Below are positions 58,994 through 64,000 of a DNA stretch of 64,000 nt, piece after piece. Position 1 is the first letter of the stretch; the number at the start of each line of letters is the position of its first letter. Origin of the DNA: Cyprinodon diabolis (taxonomy: Eukaryota; Chordata; Actinopteri; Cyprinodontiformes; Cyprinodontidae); contig CM060081.1 in NCBI GenBank assembly GCA_030533445.1, forward strand, positions 34,918,111 through 34,982,110, read 5' to 3'. The notes beneath the pieces are model-generated. The model did no database searches. It saw only the letters and a list, made by a program, of their open reading frames with translations, and was not told the DNA's origin. Both the position numbers and the translations under genes were made by a program.

Positions 58994-59994
58994 CACATCT
59001 TATGTTTTGAATAGTGGGCTTTAGATATATCAGAAATAATTTCACTTCTATGCAAAATTTGCAGGAAACCACTCTGGGTTTCAGAAGTGTTTCAAGGTTA
59101 CTTATTCGGTTTTGATCCTATGCATGTTTTTTTGTTCAAACCATGATATCGCCACCTCAACATCTAACCTCTGACAACTAGATAATGGCTTTCAAAAGCA
59201 GCTTTCACATGGTGGGCTACTACTCAGACACTGCAATGAACTCACTTTGTTTGCATTCTACTGAATTCTTGTGTTATTTGTGCATTAACAATCACACAAG
59301 AATCTGTCTTGTTCCGAACCTGGCTATACAATTTGAGACCAACTCAAATGGGTAGGCCATTTACATTGCAGTGATTTGGTTTAAGGTGGGACATATAGCT
59401 GCCATGAAAGCAAGAGCTGCTGAGACCACAGCTGAATCAAAATAAACACGGCAGGAGGATGTCCACTTGGCTGCTGCCATCACAATTGTTTTGTCTGACA
59501 CTGCATGAAAAGTGGGATTTTCGTCAATATGCGGCACTGTAGATTGTCGTGGAAGTTCAGGTTAACGGCAGTTTACGGTAATTTGCAGGCATCGCAGAAA
59601 ACTCCCATAAATTGTCAGAAATTGATGCGGGCTTTCTTAGGCAGTGTTCCCCCCATGCCTCCCCCCATGGAATTCTAGGGGAGGCTTTAACATGTAAATG
59701 AAAATGCTGTGAGCTATACAAATGCAAATCAGGGTTGCAGGGGGAGTTTTACCCCAAGTGACATTTTTCTAAAAGGTAAGAAAATCTCTGATACAAAGAG
59801 ATCAGGCTCAGTATAGACTCCTACATTTTAGCTTGAATTGATTTATTTAATTAAAGTATAGAGACCAAAGCAGATCTTTAGCTGACAGAGCAATATATTT
59901 AGAGCAGTAATTATAAAAAAAAAAATTTGCATTTAAGATAAAAAATAAAATGTTGTCTGTCAATATGCTCAATTCACAATTACTTAAGTGGAAA

Positions 59995-60190
59995 AGTTTC
60001 AAGAAATGAGTCTGAGATGATTCACTTTATAACATGGCGCATTATCCTGCTGGAAGTAGCCATCAGAAGATTGGTACACTGTGGTCATAAGGACATAAGG
60101 TCAGCAACAATGCTGAGGTAGGCTGCCTCATTTATTTGATGCTAAATTGGTATTAAGTGGCCCAAAGTGTAGCAATAAATATCCCCCAAA
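59995..60190 (-). pseudogene. Tc1/mariner transposase fragment
   Basis: On the minus strand TTVYQSSDGYFQQDNAPCY, with preceding LLHFGPLNTN, corresponds to the DDE-domain stretch of Tc1-like transposases around the second catalytic Asp (QQDNAPCH in active relatives). Only about 60 codons are recognisable, with a stop inside. It is flanked by two direct copies of a ~60-bp sequence (59801-59859 and 60207-60275). Confidence 0.75.
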
Positions 60191-60559
60191 TAGATGGTAC
60201 AAATAGATCAGGCTCAGTATGACCTAATTATAGACTCTTACATTTTAGCTTGAATTGATTTATTTAATTAAAGTACGCTAGATTACTGTGTATGCCATTA
60301 GCAATGGCAAATGTTATGTAAAAAAATACACAAAATAATTTATTTCAAAAATTAGTTTTAATCGGAATCAGTTGGTAAAATGTGAATCAGAATCAGCAAG
60401 GTAAAATGAGCATTCCTTGCACAGTGCTCCTTGGGATTTTTAAAGCTCCTCTCTCACATATACAATATTGCATCTTCTAATATGTTTCCTTAAAGACTGT
60501 TTAGGACAGGAAGCTACAAAAAGTTAAATGACCATAAACTCAATGTAAACCCCTAGCTA

Positions 60560-60750
60560 TTATTATTTTATGTTTATTTTATTTATTTGTTTATTTATTT
60601 ATATGTTTGTTTCCTTTGTTTTATTTTTTACATTCTATGTCTCATTTTTTTTAAGTTATAATGTCACCAACTGCTGTGTATCCTAGTTTGATGTTTGAAT
60701 TACTCTGTATTGTTACACGGAATTGCCAATAAAGCAAAAAAAAAAAAAAC
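60560..60750 (+). mobile_element. Poly-A-tailed retroposed 3' end
   Basis: T-rich 3'-UTR-like sequence ending tgccaataaagc followed by 14 A residues at about 60736-60749. The pattern is a polyadenylation signal plus encoded poly-A tail, as left by LINE-mediated retroposition. I cannot identify the source; a fish L1-type tail is plausible. Confidence 0.5.
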
Positions 60751-60761
60751 ACAAGTCATTG

Positions 60762-60830
60762 ATTACTCGCGAGCTGTTCTCGCGAGTCCTTCCGTATAAC
60801 AATGACCTCGTATGTGATTGGAGGAGCTAT
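60762..60830 (+). promoter_or_regulatory. Promoter-like region with two CTCGCGAG motifs
   Basis: Two exact ctcgcgag palindromes at 60766-60773 and 60779-60786 lie 13 bp apart, 20-30 bp upstream of the first ATG (60802). Extended forms (tctcgcgag) match the TCTCGCGAGA element of CpG-island promoters, bound by BANP and ZBTB33-type factors. A ccaat-box complement (attgg) is at about 60818. This suits the start of the spliced unit that follows. Confidence 0.45.
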
Positions 60831-61794
60831 ACTCAGAAGAACTTTTTCTCCAGTTCCTTTGTTTGGATTTTGCTGGTACGTGATCAATGGCTGGCGTTCA
60901 ACTCGCCTTCAACTCCTCTTGGACGCAATGGCGACTCTGCAGTCGAACAACTGTGCGGGAGAGACGAACTCAAAGAAGAGAAGCTAGCGGTAAATATATG
61001 TTCAATTACTGCTAGCTAAGCTAAAAGCTACGGCTAATAGCAGCCTAGCCTAAAGCTACGGCTAATAGTAGCCTTGCAAGAACAAGCTTTATTAAAGTGT
61101 ATTTTTTGTGATTCACAGGAAGCAGTAAGCCGTCTTCACAACTCGGAGACAAATTGCAGGCGCTATGAACCGGAGCAAGGATAAGATTTAAAGAATATGC
61201 TTTCATTCTGCGGTAAAAGGAAATTACGGATGGATACCGATCATAACTGTACATTTTGTTTTCACAGACTAATCTCGCCTCATAATGAGGCGGTGACCTC
61301 CTATTATTCATACCACTCTCATTTAATTGTTTTCTAGCTGCCTGTAAGACGTATTATGAGACGGTATGCAGGAGCTTCACATATACACAGCCAGAGAACA
61401 CGTTGCGCACGGAAGCTGCCAAGCATTCAGAAAAGAAACAGAGTAGGACTTTATTTGGTGACTATTTTTCAGGTGCATTGATAGATGTGTTGTGTCCATA
61501 CGCAGTGCATCCCATCGCATAGTGCTGATTCATTGTTTTTTTTTTTTTTTTACAGCTGCTGGAATCGAGGCAGAGTGTGCTAGCTGATGAGGAAGTGGAA
61601 CTCTGGAATGGCTGCCGCCATTTCGTAGGCCGGATCTCTCTGAACTCTGTGTTAAGCTGCAGTCCCGGTTAGAAGCGATGCCGAAGTACAGGGCCACGCA
61701 CAGTAGGCGTCTGCACATCGGACCTGCCTCGGAGGGAATGCTGCCAGTTACCTCCAACCCCGAGGAGGCAAACGGACAGTTCACAGAGTTGTAA
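60802..61794 (+). pseudogene. C14orf93-like gene remnant (transposon cargo)
   Basis: Exon-like blocks: about 60802-60994 (donor gtaaat), 61121-61190 (acceptor tgattcacag), 61338-61442 (acceptor ttttctag) and 61556-61794 (T-rich acceptor ending tttacag). The third reads ACKTYYETVCRSFTYTQPEN. The fourth starts LLESRQSVLADEEVELWNG, then after an apparent deletion and frame change continues FRRPDLSELCVKLQSRLEAM and GMLPVTSNPEEANGQFTEL before TAA. This layout (helical ..Y(F/Y)..R segment, LW, then R-(P)-x-L-x-ELC and a GP.S block) matches the C-terminal region of vertebrate C14orf93 proteins, of which fish have many copies. The conserved MSDEED/RPP segment between LWNG and ELC is missing. Homology is from memory of the human protein. 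A polyadenylation signal (aataaa, 61852-61857) follows. Confidence 0.55.
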
Positions 61795-61851
61795 TTTTTG
61801 GATACGCATGTGTGGGCAGATCCTCGCGTTGTATATAGTTGTGTTTGTTTT

Positions 61852-61857
61852 AATAAA
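61852..61857 (+). terminator. Polyadenylation signal AATAAA
   Basis: Located 58 bp after the stop of the C14orf93-like remnant, followed by a T/G-rich stretch (gctctttctttgc). Consistent with a real 3' end. Confidence 0.5.
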
Positions 61858-61992
61858 GCTCTTTCTTTGCATAAACAGCTTCCTGGCAAATGTTCATTTC
61901 CTGTATGTCCTTGATGGTAGCCTAATAATTGTGTAGTAGATCAGGATAACATAAATACACAGCATATGAATAAATAATTCATTCATCTTTTG

Positions 61993-61993
<1 letters not shown>

Positions 61994-62070
<77 letters not shown>

Positions 62071-62102
62071 TTATGTAAATATATATGTAAATATATATAT
62101 AT
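61994..62102. repeat. (TA)n microsatellite
   Basis: About 70 bp of pure TA, then degenerate TA with taaat and acat interruptions. It lies between the gene remnant and the right end of the TIR element. Confidence 0.95.
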
Positions 62103-62300
62103 GCCAACCAATCACGAGCGATTTTACTTGTTTAAAAAGAAGTGGTTCCGTCCAATACTCAGTAAGAAAATCCAAGCCTGGCCTGGCCACGTGTGGTTTT
62201 GTTGCCAATCACGAGCGATTTGACTTGTTTGAGAATAGTGGTTTCAGCCAATACTGAGTAGGTTATTCAAGCCAGACCTGGCCAGCCGCGCGGGTTCGCT
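62103..62300 (+). repeat. Diverged tandem duplication of ~97 bp
   Basis: 62106-62200 and 62203-62298 share ccaatcacgagcgatt, acttgttt, agtggtt, ccaatact.agta, and caagcc...cctggcc in order. Each copy has two CCAAT boxes, so the block resembles a duplicated promoter segment. Confidence 0.75.
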
Positions 62301-62487
62301 GCATTCATATGCTAATTACAGCCATTAGTGCAGCTGGTCGCTCTCCACATACATCAGAGTCCGTTTCCGACAATTTGTGGCACTGACAAACGGCGACAAG
62401 CGCGTGTTGCAAATTGTCGGAAACTGATGAAAATCAGGGAGATCTGCGGGAGTTTACGGGGACGAAAATCTCACTTTTCATGCAGTG

Positions 62488-63410
62488 TGAACCTACAATT
62501 TTGTCTTTGAAATAAAAATTATGTATTTCAAGAGCATATTAGCGTACGTTGTTCTGGTTTCTTGTGGTGTCTGCTGCTATTACATTTGTTACTGGGATTA
62601 GCTAAAACCAAACTTTGGTAGGCTGGCATAAGGTGTCGCCTCATCCACTGAGCTGGAAAGGTTCTGCTGATGGTCCCTCCCTTCACCTAACAGATTCATT
62701 GGGAGCAGTCCCAGATCGATAACGTGCAGACCGCCACATTGGCTACCAAACATTTAGCTTACCTCAGTAGCGCTTCCCCTTTCACCAGAATGGATCATTC
62801 TCATTGAAATCCATGTGTCCTTAAACGATACACAGAGAAAGTCTTTTTCATTGGATCTGATCCATACGAAGTCCCTGCATACTTTTTAAACATCTTTCTT
62901 CAACTGACAGGCATGCAGATTTTTCCTGGCATATATATATATATTGTTAAAAATTAGGCTCTGTGTGTCTACACCTTCATAGAAATTGGAATCTTACTCA
63001 GATCAGAGAAGTTGCTTAGAATGTACAGAAGACAGCTGCACACCTCTCAGGAAGTAGCCCCAATAAAGAGGAAAAGAGGCATTTTATACATCTCCAGTAT
63101 GCCACATAATCACATCGTTACATCATACACGTTAGCAGATGATTAGACATCCATGGCTCCAGCCTTACCAAAATATTACAATTTGCTCTTAGCTGAAGGA
63201 CACCACTCTCATTCCATTCCCAAATCTTTGCCACGTACAGAATGAAGATTATAACTGTATATCCGGACAGAAAACTGTCTTAATTAGATAAACTATTGTG
63301 GACAACATCAGTTCTAACATGCAACAGGCAGCTAATATTAAGGTGTAATAAACTCACACATCATCAATGATAATTATCCTAGCAATATCTTATACACAAC
63401 CCATCCTTAT
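62488..63410. other. Intergenic, nothing recognised
   Basis: Unique-looking sequence between the TIR element and the LTR at the right edge. No coding signal. Confidence 0.4.
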
Positions 63411-64000
63411 TGTTGGGATCTGGAGCTGTACCACCTTCCTCCAGCAGAGTGCGCCGTGGGTCCTCCTGAGCAGAGCCTCCAACACACCTGTGGCACATCT
63501 CATCATCAGAGGATCCACTCCTATATAAGCTGACTTCAGACCTTGCCTCAACGCCGCAGTGTTGATCTAGTTTGGTTAGCACCCTGAGCCTAGTAAACCT
63601 GAGAATCTTTGCTATCTCTCTAGAGATAAGATTCTAAATCTTCCTTGTTTTGCCTCACTGGAATCCTGTCTCTTCGTGAAGCTCTGGATGAGCTTAACCT
63701 GTCAGCCTGCCCTCGTGAGCCAAACCTGAAGGCCCTCCTCTGGATTCCATTGCTGCTCTTGGCTAAGAGCTGGAAACCCAAATCAAGGTCTGCCCTCAAA
63801 GTCAGAAGTAAGACGCTGAAGCAGTTATTGGACTCTGCTGAACAATCAGTCTCTGGATCCCACAGTAACCTCTCTCAAAGAGAAAACCGGACTCCTTCAA
63901 GGTATACTTCTGCAAACTCTAAGTCACTTAACTCATCAGTACCTGAACTAACTGAACTGTCATCCCTGCAGACTCCAGTGAACCTGTCCCCAGGCCAGAA
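63411..64000 (+). mobile_element. LTR of a retrotransposon, truncated by window end
   Basis: Starts tgttgggatctgg and aligns with the reverse complement of the solo LTR at 58366-58993. A clear TATA box, ctatataagc, lies at 63521-63530 about 110 bp from the start. The window ends before the expected 3' border, so I cannot tell whether a full element follows. Confidence 0.75.

Larger units (their letters stand above)
59499..62487 (+). mobile_element. TIR-bounded DNA element carrying a C14orf93-like gene remnant
   Basis: 59499-59525 (starts cactgcatgaaaagtg) and 62461-62487 (ends cttttcatgcagtg) are 27-nt inverted repeats with one mismatch. Subterminal sequence also pairs: aaattgtcagaaattgatg near 59612 corresponds to aaattgtcggaaactgatg near 62411. 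Between them lie a Tc1 relic, a poly-A-tailed insertion, a CpG-rich promoter, decayed spliced exons with a polyadenylation signal, a (TA)n tract and a 97-bp tandem repeat. I could not identify a clean target duplication, transposase or superfamily, so the mobile status is inferred from the ends. Confidence 0.6.

Noticed and set aside
61530..61889. 119-codon minus-strand ORF
   Set aside because: Antisense shadow of the C14orf93-like last exon; its poly-Lys comes from the poly-T acceptor.

Overview
The window is vertebrate nuclear DNA, almost certainly from a ray-finned (teleost) fish. It is AT-rich and intron-rich. Its tRNA-derived SINEs, L2-type LINE tails, hAT and Tc1 relics, long (TA)n tracts and Ty3/Gypsy elements are all types known from teleosts. 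I cannot name the species.

There is one convincing host protein-coding gene. A minus-strand ST7-family gene (suppressor of tumorigenicity 7; st7l fits somewhat better than st7) starts at 11613. I placed eleven coding exons with intact splice sites and continuous phase, down to 5987. They encode the first 381 residues. The conserved C-terminal third lies beyond the left edge. A short promoter with a GTCACGTGAC E-box and an ETS-type palindrome sits just upstream of the ATG.

The remaining 52 kb is intergenic or repeat-derived. At 19.1-26.8 kb lies a minus-strand Gmr1-like Ty3/Gypsy retrotransposon. It has two near-identical LTRs, a primer-binding site matching tRNA-Leu, a polypurine tract, a SCAN-like capsid region, a zinc knuckle, and integrase placed before reverse transcriptase. 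It is dead: frameshifts, a nonsense codon, a protease deletion and an altered RT active site. Its 5' LTR was later split by a 1.7-kb hAT element with an 8-bp target duplication. Three solo-LTR-like insertions follow (27.8, 39.0 and 58.4 kb), and a sister LTR enters at 63.4 kb. Non-LTR relics lie at 1.0, 16.2, 35.7-37.2, 43.3, 45.6 and 56.7 kb. SINEs lie at 45.1, 53.0, 53.8 and 55.3 kb. Foldback structures lie at 28.5, 41.5, 41.8-42.2 and 51.3 kb.

Two DNA elements deserve most attention. At 37.77-38.33 kb a short element with TAGCCTG ends and a 9-bp target duplication carries a truncated ORF resembling the N-terminus of a RecQ-like helicase. At 59.5-62.5 kb a pair of 27-nt terminal inverted repeats encloses a promoter with two CTCGCGAG motifs, a decayed spliced ORF related to vertebrate C14orf93, and a polyadenylation signal. 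It looks like a transposon with a captured, host-like gene. I see no CRISPR array, rRNA or functional tRNA.
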